Origin: Candidatus Staskawiczbacteria bacterium RIFCSPHIGHO2_02_FULL_42_22
GTDB taxonomy: Bacteria; Patescibacteriota; Minisyncoccia; Minisyncoccales; Staskawiczbacteraceae
Reading direction: 5' to 3'
DNA length: 49,382 nt
NCBI GenBank assembly: GCA_001820175.1
Contig: MHOT01000019.1
Location: 1-49,382 of the forward strand
The position numbers and the translations under genes were made by a program. The notes under the pieces were generated by a model. The model saw only the letters and a program-made list of their open reading frames with translations, made no database searches and was not told the origin of the DNA. Below, piece after piece: positions 36,638-44,577 of the stretch; within the stretch, counting starts at the first letter, position 1; the number at the start of each line of letters is the position of its first letter.

Positions 36638-38074
36638 ATGAGTAACAAAGACAAAGACAAGAAACCGCCAAAGGTTCTTGTTCGAACCAAAGCGGGCCCA
36701 CAGTGGGTTGTTGATCATTCTATTAAGCCAGAAGAAAAGCCCTGGGCGACTCTCAAAGAGCTCCAAAAGCACATAGCGATTTCTTTGGAGGAGCTTCGTC
36801 AGAAGTACGAACACCTCGGACTTCGCGAGGTAGACCTCTATGGTTTTCTGCAGGCCGTTTTACAGGAAAGCCCCCATGAAGAGGGTCTGATGAGGCTTTT
36901 TGATCGGGCGGTATTGGAATCCTTAGATGCGCTACATGAAGTAGTAGCGGACCTGAGGCGAGAAGCACAAGAAGAAGCTGATCGACAGTTTCGGGATATC
37001 GTCAGAAGTTCGACGGCATCGGATCCGAATAATTTCACAAGGATGCTCGAGGCCTTTGAGCGGCAGGTCGAAACCCTTGATGCTATTGATCAGCAGATCG
37101 TATCCAATCTTGGATTGACCAGGGAATCTCTCGAAGAGATAGACCATCTCTTTGATCGTGGGGTGAGGATCTACCAAGATATTGCAAAGACCGATACGTG
37201 TCTGCAGGAGTTGGTCAGGGGCACCGCTCGTCAGCTGGCAGATTTCGATAACCTTCCCGCTAGGGCGGAACTGGAAATAATCTGGGTAGAGCTCGACCGT
37301 CTGCTGATAATTTGGCGAAAAGCCAAACTGGATTTACGCAGCGTTGATGAGCAGTATCAGGCCGTCACCCAAAAGTTTTTCCAAGGCCATGATGCCACAC
37401 ATCGGTGTGTTGGTGATTGGCGGCGGCAGCTTTCACTAGTTCAATCCAGTAAGAATTTGTTCGAGGCAGCCGGCCTTGATCCGTTCGAGTTTTCCGATCG
37501 CCTATCTCGACTGGATCAGAACAAAATCTTTGCCGTGTCCTGTGGTGATCGGCTGGCGGCGGTGGATTCTTTGATTCCTCAGGAATTTCCCAAATTCTCT
37601 GAGGGCTCGACAGAAGAACGCACCTGCAAGGTCATCGACGACCTTGAAAAGGTCATAGAGCTCCCGGTTGCACCACCCAAGCCCGAAACTTGTCCGATGG
37701 ATGTGGTTGAGCTGGTGGTCTGTGTATGGGCTGTGTGCACCAAGCGCACGCCCAAGGGAAACCCCTATCCCAAATCCGGGCGCACAATCCATAAGGTGTA
37801 CGAGGACATCCTGGCACCGATAGGATTATGCTTTGGGTATAGCGAAGGCCAGATCAGGGATGCGGTTTTGCAAGCGAGTGGAAAGGGGCTGATGCAGCAC
37901 TTTACCATCAAGGGGTCATGGATTATATACCAGGTCACAGTAGAAGGGTTTAAGCTTGCTGATACGCTGATGCCCAAGCTTCCAGCCGATTTTGCTAGCC
38001 GGATTCAAGGTCAGTACGCCAAGCTCTGCGTCGCACAAGCGGAGTTTAAGGGGAGGTTTAAAAAAACCTCTTAA
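36638..38074 (+). CDS. Coiled-coil protein of unknown function
   Basis: Start MSNKDKDKK with RBS; long helical central region (HEVVADLRREAQEEADRQFRDIV...) and a compact C-terminal region KGLMQHFTIKGSWIIYQVTVEGFKLADTL. Confidence 0.75.
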   Translation: MSNKDKDKKPPKVLVRTKAGPQWVVDHSIKPEEKPWATLKELQKHIAISLEELRQKYEHLGLREVDLYGFLQAVLQESPHEEGLMRLFDRAVLESLDALHEVVADLRREAQEEADRQFRDIVRSSTASDPNNFTRMLEAFERQVETLDAIDQQIVSNLGLTRESLEEIDHLFDRGVRIYQDIAKTDTCLQELVRGTARQLADFDNLPARAELEIIWVELDRLLIIWRKAKLDLRSVDEQYQAVTQKFFQGHDATHRCVGDWRRQLSLVQSSKNLFEAAGLDPFEFSDRLSRLDQNKIFAVSCGDRLAAVDSLIPQEFPKFSEGSTEERTCKVIDDLEKVIELPVAPPKPETCPMDVVELVVCVWAVCTKRTPKGNPYPKSGRTIHKVYEDILAPIGLCFGYSEGQIRDAVLQASGKGLMQHFTIKGSWIIYQVTVEGFKLADTLMPKLPADFASRIQGQYAKLCVAQAEFKGRFKKTS

Positions 38075-38084
38075 AGTTATTTAA

Positions 38085-38119
38085 TGCCGGCATGCCGAAA
38101 GGCGCGCCGGTTTTTTTAT
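38085..38119 (+). terminator. Terminator after the 491-aa ORF
   Basis: gccggcatgccgaaaggcgcgccggtttttttatt. Confidence 0.55.
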
Positions 38120-38120
38120 T

Positions 38121-38152
38121 GTAAAAAATCCGCATGTTATTGCGGATTTTTA
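38121..38152 (-). terminator. Terminator for the convergent release-factor gene
   Basis: aaaaaatccgcatgttattgcggattttt read on the minus strand. Confidence 0.65.
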
Positions 38153-38153
38153 A

Positions 38154-38960
38154 CTATTCACTACTCACTTTTTTTTCTTGTTCCTCTTGCCATTTTTTAA
38201 ATGCCTTAAAGATGGGTTCCATGTTTCCTTCAATAATATCTTCGAGGTTGTGCCAGGATTTTTCGATGCGGTGGTCGGTGATCCGGTTTTGGGGATAGTT
38301 ATAGGTGCGGGTTTTTTCGGATCGTTTAGCCCAGCCAATTTGTTCTCGGCGTGCGGCGGTTAATTTTGACAGGTCGTTTTCCTGTTGGGCTTGCAAGAGC
38401 CGCGCCGCTAAAATACTCATGGCGTTTTCTTTGTTTTGCAGTTGGCTTCTTTCGGTTTGGCTGGTGACTACAATGCCTGAGGGCTTGTGGGTAATGCGGA
38501 TGGCCGATTCGGTTTTGTTGACGTACTGGCCGCCGGCACCCGAAGACCGATAGGTGTCGATTCTTAAATCACCGGGATTTATATTAATATCCATTTTTTG
38601 GGGTTTTTCCAAAATGGCAATGGTAATGGTTGAGGTGTGGACGCGACCCTGCTTTTCGGTTTTAGGAATTCGCTGGACACGGTGGACGCCGCTTTCGTAT
38701 TGCATGTGGTCAAAAGCGCCCGTCCCCGTTAATTCAAAAACCATTTCTTTATAGCCCCCAATGTCGGATTGGTTGGAATCCAAAACGCGCTGGCCCCAGC
38801 CCTGGCTTTGGGCATACTTTGAGTACATTCTATATAGGTCGCGCACAAAAAGCCCGGCTTCGTCTCCGCCGGTGCCGGCCCTAATTTCGATAATAACCGA
38901 TTGTTTTGTCCCGCCCGAAGATTCATTGGCGGCAGTTTTTTGATATTCTTGGTAATCCAT
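38154..38960 (-). CDS. prfA: Class I peptide chain release factor, RF1-type, short N-terminus
   Basis: EIRAGTGGDEAGLF; RIPKTEKQGRVHTS (PxT motif); RSSGAGGQYVNKTESAIRITHKPSGIVV (GGQ). 268 aa. Confidence 0.85.
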   Translation of the reverse strand: MDYQEYQKTAANESSGGTKQSVIIEIRAGTGGDEAGLFVRDLYRMYSKYAQSQGWGQRVLDSNQSDIGGYKEMVFELTGTGAFDHMQYESGVHRVQRIPKTEKQGRVHTSTITIAILEKPQKMDININPGDLRIDTYRSSGAGGQYVNKTESAIRITHKPSGIVVTSQTERSQLQNKENAMSILAARLLQAQQENDLSKLTAARREQIGWAKRSEKTRTYNYPQNRITDHRIEKSWHNLEDIIEGNMEPIFKAFKKWQEEQEKKVSSE

Positions 38961-39053
38961 GAATCCAATCTATCATATAAACTTGATTTTGAAAACAGGA
39001 AATGCTACATATAAACTGGTTTTTCTTTTGTACCTTACCAAAGGAGGGATGCT

Positions 39054-39338
39054 GTGAATACCACAACCTGTTGTTGTGCTGGCAGCGAATTAAATCTTGC
39101 AGATAAAATAAAATGTAATGATTGCAGGAGAATTTCTTTAATTAGCGAACTCATTGCCGTGCCCGGTCACACTATTCCAAAAATAGACAAGCGCAAAGGG
39201 TATATGCAACAAATATTGTATTACTGTCCGTGCAATAAAAAAATGGTGCGGGCGTATGACCCGGGCGATGGAAGAATTATGTTAACCAATCCCGCGCACG
39301 CAAGTAAAGTGCCATTTCCTTCAAGTTGTGAATTATGA
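39054..39338 (+). CDS. Small Cys-rich protein
   Basis: MNTTTCCCAGSELNLADKIKCNDCRRISLI...YYCPCNKKMVRAYDPGDGRIML; RBS aaaggaggg. Confidence 0.6.
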   Translation: MNTTTCCCAGSELNLADKIKCNDCRRISLISELIAVPGHTIPKIDKRKGYMQQILYYCPCNKKMVRAYDPGDGRIMLTNPAHASKVPFPSSCEL

Positions 39339-39503
39339 AACCCCTCGGAGCTATTTTTTTCAGATTTTGAGTCAGAAATTTGATAGAATTTTCAGGCGTA
39401 GCCAAGGGCTACGCATGGAAATTATAGCGAATTTCTGGCCAAAATATGGAAAAAAGAGCCCGAAACTCTTTTAGCATGGGGGTTTCGTAATTCACAGCTT
39501 CAA
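39320..39503. repeat. MITE-like hairpin, TIR ttcaagttgtgaattatgaaacccc
   Basis: Inverted ends ttcaagttgtgaattatgaaacccc...gggggtttcgtaattcacagcttcaa; core cgtagccaagggctacg. Overlaps the 3' end of the preceding ORF. Confidence 0.82.
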
Positions 39504-39640
39504 GTTAGTTAAAGTGTCAAAGCCCCCGCAGTTTGCCAACTGGCAAAAGTAGCACCCGGGGCTCTTTTTTTAAAAAAAATCCACCCAGAGCATGGTTTCC
39601 GTAAAGGAATTTTGCTTTGAGTGGTCTGTGGGCTAGGATA

Positions 39641-40054
39641 TTATCCTTCGCCCTTGAGGTGAAGACCTTGTTCTTCAAGAAACCGGAGAGTTAGACCCAG
39701 AGAACATCGGCCGAAGTTTTTGATTGTGCGAAGCTCGGTGGAGTCCTTTTGGAGAAGTTGCGCGAGTGTCTGAATGCCCGCTCCCTGTAAACATGCCTTC
39801 GCCCTTTTTGGTATGTCGAGGGATTGGATCGGGGTGTTCGGATCTAGCGTTTTTTTCACCTCCTCCCTTTCTACGACGGCGGTCGTGGTGTAAAGGATTG
39901 CCGGGATGCGTTGGCCATCCATGACCATTACCTCTGTTTTGACAGAAACAAACTCCCATCCAGGCCCCATGTTCCGGAGCTTGTTGTTGATGAGATTCTC
40001 CACTGCGTCCTCATTGTGGTGGCTTGCGATTAGGAGTTGTTGGCGCTTTACCAT
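39641..40054 (-). CDS. Protein with RNA polymerase alpha-CTD-like helix-hairpin-helix domain
   Basis: IQSLDIPKRAKACLQGAGIQTLAQLLQKDSTELRTIKNFGRCSLGLTLRFLEEQGL matches the alpha-CTD pattern L.LS.R..NCL..AGI.T...L......L..IKNFGKKSL. Confidence 0.75.
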   Translation of the reverse strand: MVKRQQLLIASHHNEDAVENLINNKLRNMGPGWEFVSVKTEVMVMDGQRIPAILYTTTAVVEREEVKKTLDPNTPIQSLDIPKRAKACLQGAGIQTLAQLLQKDSTELRTIKNFGRCSLGLTLRFLEEQGLHLKGEG

Positions 40055-40219
40055 TTGCCATGCCCTTCGATGTTAGATGAACGATGTTTTGGACTTCCCA
40101 AAACCTAATGACATACTAGCATTTTATGTTATTTTAGTAAATGTTTTGCCTCACCGTCATTGCGAGCCGCGCGCTCGCGAGCGCGCGGCGTGGCAATCCA
40201 GAGTGATAGAAAGTATTAA

Positions 40220-40379
40220 TAGACCTGTCCCTAAATAAGATTTTACTGCAAATTCCATATTTTGGCTGAAAATTTGCAATAATTTTTCGGCGGGCCTATG
40301 GGCAAGCCGAAAAATTCTATCAAATTTTTAGCTCAAAATCTGTAATTTTCGTAACAAATCTTATTTAGGGACAGGTCTA
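40220..40379. repeat. Second copy of the tagacctgtccctaaataag hairpin
   Basis: tagacctgtccctaaataag...cttatttagggacaggtcta. Confidence 0.87.
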
Positions 40380-40633
40380 ATGCGAATCTCGTTAGGCAAA
40401 AATGTAAAAGGGTCTCGGGCCGCCCAAGAGGGGCGAGCCTCGCCTTTTGGCGGGTTATTTGTGGATAACATTGCCGCAAAGCTTGGTAAAAATGTGCTCG
40501 GCGTAGGCAAGCTACCAAGATGTGGACAAATTTGTCGCAACAAATTTATCCACATCTTGACCTAAACATTTTTCTAAACCTGGCGGCAATGTTCGGCCAC
40601 AACTAACTCCGATTGCCAAACGAGATTCGCATT
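40379..40633. repeat. Hairpin element, TIR aatgcgaatctcgtt(t)ggcaa
   Basis: aatgcgaatctcgttaggcaa...ttgccaaacgagattcgcatt; inner gatgtggacaaatttgtcgcaacaaatttatccacatc. Confidence 0.8.
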
Positions 40634-40797
40634 ATTGCATATACTTCAGATTACCGCGTCGCGTGCGCGCTCCTGAGTCGGGATTTTCCCGCCTTTCGGG
40701 CAGGAAAAATCTCGCGACTTTACGCAATGACGCAGGAGTGTGTTAAGGTGTGAGGAGTTACAGGGGTGTAACCCCTCACGCCCCTACGTATACCCAC

Positions 40798-40989
40798 CGT
40801 CATTGCGAGGAGCCCCGATCGCAATCTTGGGCAGTTTTCACAAAAAATATGTTTGCCGTAGCTACGGCTACGCCAAACATATTTTTTGCTCCAATCCGCC
40901 CAATATTGCCAAACCGCCGGCGACTTTAGTGCAAAGTGATAATGTTTGTTCTATAGATTGCTTCGTCGCTGTGGCTTCTCGCAATGACG
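40798..40989. repeat. CGTCATTGCGAG...CTCGCAATGACG repeat hosting element 40821-40955
   Basis: ccgtcattgcgaggagccccgatcgcaatc ... gattgcttcgtcgctgtggcttctcgcaatgacg. Confidence 0.8.
40821..40955. repeat. Partial copy of element 20411-20592
   Basis: caatcttgggcagttttcacaaaaaatatgtttgccgtagct.cggctacg...gactttagtgcaaagtgataatgtttgttctata, near-identical to the reverse complement of 20411-20592. Confidence 0.88.
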
Positions 40990-41144
40990 ACGGGCGGGAA
41001 TGAGAGGTGTGAGGGGTTACACAGGGGTGGCTTGCATTAATTCGTAATTCTTGCTAATATTTGAAACATCGTATAGTATAAACGTATTCGCACATTTGCA
41101 TTTTTGTAGATTAGCATAAGATTCGCAAAATTTGCATTATTATT

Positions 41145-41459
41145 ATGAAAACTGATATCCACCCAATTTATTTTGCCAAAGCAAGCGTAAAATGCGCCTG
41201 CGGTAATTCGTTTATCGTTGGCTCAACCAAAGAATTTATCGAGACCGAAATTTGCGCCAAATGCCACCCTTTTTATACCAAGAAAGAAAAGGTACTGGAT
41301 TCATTGGGTAGGGTTCAGAAGTTTAAGGATAAACTGGCAAAAGTTCAGCCAAAGAAGGTTCACCATGTTAAATCCCGCGAAGCGGGAATTTCTCCAGAGG
41401 AGAAATTATTTAACATGGTAAAGAAGGTGAAGGCGAAAAAGGAAACAAAAACAATCTAA
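41145..41459 (+). CDS. rpmE: Ribosomal protein bL31 with C-terminal extension
   Basis: [49 protein letters not shown]. Confidence 0.93.
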   Translation: MKTDIHPIYFAKASVKCACGNSFIVGSTKEFIETEICAKCHPFYTKKEKVLDSLGRVQKFKDKLAKVQPKKVHHVKSREAGISPEEKLFNMVKKVKAKKETKTI

Positions 41460-41461
41460 AA

Positions 41462-41566
41462 ATTATCAATTATCAAGTATCAATTATCAAATGCGATTTC
41501 GTCATTGAAAATTCGCCAAATTGATAATTTATTGAAAATTGATAATTGAAAATTGAAAATTAGTTT
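41462..41566. repeat. AT-rich word-repeat hairpin (attatcaa/ttgataat)
   Basis: attatcaattatcaagtatcaattatcaaatgcgatttcgtcattgaaaattcgccaaattgataatttattgaaaattgataattg. Confidence 0.8.
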
Positions 41567-41568
41567 TC

Positions 41569-42267
41569 ATGGAAAACGACTCTAAACCATCAATTATGAA
41601 TACTCAAGACATGGAAAAAGCGGGCCTGCATTTTGGGCATCGCGTTTCGCGTTTGCATCCGAAAATGAAGCCGTATGTATCGGGTATTAAAAATAATGTC
41701 CATATTATCGATTTAGAAAAAACCACTAAGGAATTTGATAGGGCCCTAACCTTTATTAAAAAATTAGCGGGTGAAGGAAAAACGATATTATTTGTGGGGA
41801 CTAAAATCCAGGTAAAAAATTTAGTAAAAAATAATGCAGAGGTTTCGGGCATGCCCTATGTTATTGAACGCTGGCTTGGAGGAACCTTTACCAATTTTGA
41901 GACCATTTTAAAGCGGGTGCAGTATTTTAAAGAACTGGAAAGCAAGAAAGCCACGGGTGAATTAGAAAAGTATACCAAAAAAGAGCGCTCCATGTTTGAT
42001 AAAGAACTGGCTATTTTGCAAAAAAAGTTTGAAGGAGTAAGAAATTTATCAAAACTACCTGACGCCGTTTTAATTTTAGATGTTAAAAAAGATCTTACGT
42101 GCGCTCGCGAGGCCAGGCGAAAGGGGATTGCTATTGTAGGGGTTGTGGACACTAATATTGACCCGACATTAACAGATTACCCGATTCCTGCAAACGACGA
42201 TGCCATTTCTTCGGTGGGATATATTTTGGAGAAAGTAGCGGAAACAATACAAAACGCAAAGGTGTAA
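41569..42267 (+). CDS. rpsB: Ribosomal protein uS2
   Basis: GLHFGHRVSRLHPKMKPYVSGIKNNVHIIDLEKT...ERWLGGTFTNFETI...PDAVLILDVKKDLTCAREARRKGIAIVGVVDTNIDPTLTDYPIPANDDA. Confidence 0.96.
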   Translation: MENDSKPSIMNTQDMEKAGLHFGHRVSRLHPKMKPYVSGIKNNVHIIDLEKTTKEFDRALTFIKKLAGEGKTILFVGTKIQVKNLVKNNAEVSGMPYVIERWLGGTFTNFETILKRVQYFKELESKKATGELEKYTKKERSMFDKELAILQKKFEGVRNLSKLPDAVLILDVKKDLTCAREARRKGIAIVGVVDTNIDPTLTDYPIPANDDAISSVGYILEKVAETIQNAKV

Positions 42268-42396
42268 TTATCAAATTATCAATTATCAATTATCAATCAA
42301 GTATTAAATTATCTAATTATCAATAAACGTTGCCGTTATTGAAAATTAAGTAATTAAGAAATTTATTGAAAATTGAAAATTGAAAATTGAAAATTT
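42268..42396. repeat. AT-rich word-repeat hairpin
   Basis: attatcaaattatcaattatcaattatcaatcaag...aaacgttgccgtt...attgaaaattgaaaattgaaaattgaaaattt. Confidence 0.75.
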
Positions 42397-42397
42397 A

Positions 42398-42982
42398 GTG
42401 ATTTCTATTGACGATATTAAAAAGTTAAGAGACGAAACCGGTGTCTCGCCGGTGGAAATTAAAAAGGCCTTGGCCGAAGCCAACGGGGATGCAGATAAGG
42501 CAAAGGAATTACTGCGAATTTGGGGTAAAAAGATAGTCGATAAGAAAATTTCACGAGAAACATCGCAGGGATTGATTGATTTTTATCTGCACCCTAATGC
42601 CAAGACCGGCGTACTGTTAGATATTAGGTGTGAGACCGATTTTGTGGCATCTTCTCCTGAATTTAAAAATTTGGCCCATGAGATTTGCCTGCAAATTGCG
42701 GCCTTAAAGCCCCTGTTTATTTCAGAAAACCAAATTCCCGGAGAATTTTTAGATGGAGAAACCAAAATTTATAAGGCAGAAATAGCTAATTCCGGAAAAC
42801 CGGAAAACCTGGTTGCGCAAATTCTGGAAGGCAAGATAAAAAAGTACAAAGAGTCAATTTCTTTATTAGCCCAGTCGTGGATAAAAGATGATTCAAAAAC
42901 GATAAAGAATATCATAGAAGACACCGTGGCTAAAGTGGGGGAGAATATTGAGGTGAAGAGGTTTGCAAGGTACGAAATATAA
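42398..42982 (+). CDS. tsf: Elongation factor Ts
   Basis: IKKLRDETGVSPVEIKKALAEANGDADKAKELLRIWG...LDIRCETDFVASSPEFKNLAHEICLQIA. Start uncertain (GTG 42398 or TTG 42380 inside the repeat). Confidence 0.93.
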   Translation: MISIDDIKKLRDETGVSPVEIKKALAEANGDADKAKELLRIWGKKIVDKKISRETSQGLIDFYLHPNAKTGVLLDIRCETDFVASSPEFKNLAHEICLQIAALKPLFISENQIPGEFLDGETKIYKAEIANSGKPENLVAQILEGKIKKYKESISLLAQSWIKDDSKTIKNIIEDTVAKVGENIEVKRFARYEI

Positions 42983-43054
42983 ATAGTAGAACGCGTAGCG
43001 TGCAACGCGGAACGTTTCTAGTGTTCTGCGCTACACGTTATACGTTACACAAAC

Positions 43055-43375
43055 GTGTTTCAATTAATTGCTTTCATTATTTTTATCATATCTTTCAGTG
43101 GTATCTTTTTTATTATTGTCCGAAAAATGCCGGTACTTGCGACCCTTCCTAAAAACGGCCACCACGGGTTTAAAAAACACGCATTTATCGTGCGTATAGA
43201 AAAACGGGCAAAAGAACTTCACTTCGATTTTTTTCATAAACAAGTGTGGCTCCATAAATTACTTTCATTTATTAAAGTGCTCACGTTGAAAGTAGAAACG
43301 AAAATTGACCATCTGTTGCGCGCCTTACGCAAAAAAGCCCAGGAATTGGATAAAGAATTGAAAAAGAAGAAGTAA
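43055..43375 (+). CDS. Small single-TM protein with basic C-terminus
   Basis: 106 aa: FQLIAFIIFIISFSGIFFIIVRKMPVLATLP then a basic helical tail. Confidence 0.6.
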   Translation: MFQLIAFIIFIISFSGIFFIIVRKMPVLATLPKNGHHGFKKHAFIVRIEKRAKELHFDFFHKQVWLHKLLSFIKVLTLKVETKIDHLLRALRKKAQELDKELKKKK

Positions 43376-43379
43376 TTAC

Positions 43380-43450
43380 GCCTCCTTAGCTTAGTGGTAA
43401 AGCAGGGCTTTTGTAAAGCTCAGATGCGGGTCCGATTCCTGCAGGAGGCT
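43380..43450 (+). tRNA. tRNA-Thr (anticodon TGT)
   Basis: Acceptor gcctcct/aggaggc; anticodon arm gggct-ttTGTaa-agctc; T arm tgcgggtccgattcctgca. Confidence 0.92.
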
Positions 43451-43474
43451 CAAGATAAATTTCCTCCGCTCTAT

Positions 43475-43498
43475 TTACCCATTCGCGCGAATGGGTAA
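43475..43498. promoter_or_regulatory. Perfect 24-bp palindrome, putative operator copy 1
   Basis: TTACCCATTCGCGCGAATGGGTAA, 19 bp before the ArsR-like start codon. Confidence 0.7.
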
Positions 43499-43517
43499 GT
43501 AAAGTAAAAATAAAGAA

Positions 43518-43787
43518 ATGGTTAATAAAAAATGGGTTATCATATTCAAGGCATTGGGCAATGTAAACCGTATGAAAATTATTGGGATGCTAGCTTCCGG
43601 AAATCAAATGAGTGTTTCTGAAATTTCTGAGAAAATTGGAATTTCTTTAAAGTCAACTTCTAAAAACTTAATTATTCTACAGAATTTAGATATCCTTGAA
43701 AGTGAAGGTAGAAATAATCACATGTGGTACAGGTTAAATAAAAGCTTACCGAAAGATATTAAAAGGGCGATAAGTCTTTTCTGTTAA
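43518..43787 (+). CDS. ArsR-family winged-helix regulator
   Basis: IFKALGNVNRMKIIGMLASGNQMSVSEISEKIGISLKSTSKNLIILQNLDILESEGRNNHMWYRLN. Confidence 0.85.
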   Translation: MVNKKWVIIFKALGNVNRMKIIGMLASGNQMSVSEISEKIGISLKSTSKNLIILQNLDILESEGRNNHMWYRLNKSLPKDIKRAISLFC

Positions 43788-43812
43788 CGTCTCAAGGGTT
43801 TTATAATTTAAG

Positions 43813-43836
43813 TTACCCATTCGCGCGAATGGGTAA
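43813..43836. promoter_or_regulatory. Perfect 24-bp palindrome, putative operator copy 2
   Basis: TTACCCATTCGCGCGAATGGGTAA, identical to copy 1, upstream of the 152-aa ORF. Confidence 0.7.
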
Positions 43837-43957
43837 TTAAAGGAGTTGGGGAATAGAGAAGGAGGGAAAGGGTTATTTGAGCCATAAACTAAGTATACTA
43901 AATTAATAAAAAACTGGGAGTACAAAATAATGGCCCGTTTGTCGCAAATTAGTTTAC

Positions 43958-44416
43958 ATGACAGAAAATCATGAAGAAAATTTTGAGAAACCTTCAATAG
44001 ATCCAGAATCTTATGGATTACCTAAAGTTATTATTGAAATCCAGCAACCAAAAAAAGAATCAAAAGGAACTTTTAAATCACAAAAACTAATTATAAAAAA
44101 CGAGCAAAATGAAGAAATTGGAACTGCTACTCTAAATATTTCTAGTCCTAAAAAAGGCGAGGCGTCAGCATATTTAAATACGATTAATATTAAAGAGGAA
44201 CTAAGGGGTAGAGGATATGGCAAGTCGGCATATCTGGAAATTATAAAATTATTGGGTAGCGTTAAATTGAAATCGGGATTTGGACTAAGTAGAGGCACTA
44301 AAAAAATTTGGGATTGGTTGTTGTTAAATGGATTAGCGCGAAAATTGGATGAGGGGATTGTAGATGAAGCTACGGAAAACGCTGGATATAGCTCCGCCGA
44401 ATACGAAATTATTTAA
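43958..44416 (+). CDS. GNAT-like acetyltransferase-fold protein
   Basis: LNTINIKEELRGRGYGKSAYLEIIKLLG resembles the GNAT acetyl-CoA loop (RxxGxG/A). Confidence 0.6.
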   Translation: MTENHEENFEKPSIDPESYGLPKVIIEIQQPKKESKGTFKSQKLIIKNEQNEEIGTATLNISSPKKGEASAYLNTINIKEELRGRGYGKSAYLEIIKLLGSVKLKSGFGLSRGTKKIWDWLLLNGLARKLDEGIVDEATENAGYSSAEYEII

Positions 44417-44432
44417 TAACATTATTTACCTA

Positions 44433-44460
44433 TTGACAACAGATTTATTTCGACTAGAAT
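44433..44460 (+). promoter_or_regulatory. Putative rRNA promoter
   Basis: TTGACA (44433) - 16 nt - TAGAAT (44455). Confidence 0.6.
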
Positions 44461-44530
44461 ACAGTCATATATTTTTAAAACTTAAAAACCCAACAAACAT
44501 TTTTAAAACTTAACGAGTTTTTAAAAATAT

Positions 44531-44577
44531 CCGCGAAAATATTTAATTCATTAAATATTTTCGCGGGTCTTTTTTTC
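44531..44577 (+). terminator. Terminator-like hairpin in the rRNA leader
   Basis: ccgcgaaaatatttaattcattaaatattttcgcgggtcttttttt. Confidence 0.7.

Larger units (their letters stand above)
40155..40732. repeat. Composite CGTCATTGCGAG...CGCAATGACG repeat interrupted by other hairpin elements
   Basis: cgtcattgcgagccgcgcgctcgcgagcgcgcggcgtggcaatcc ... ctcgcgactttacgcaatgacg. Confidence 0.7.

Noticed and set aside
40333-40565. Small ORFs on both strands inside the 40.2-40.6 kb repeats
   Set aside because: They are translations of inverted repeats.
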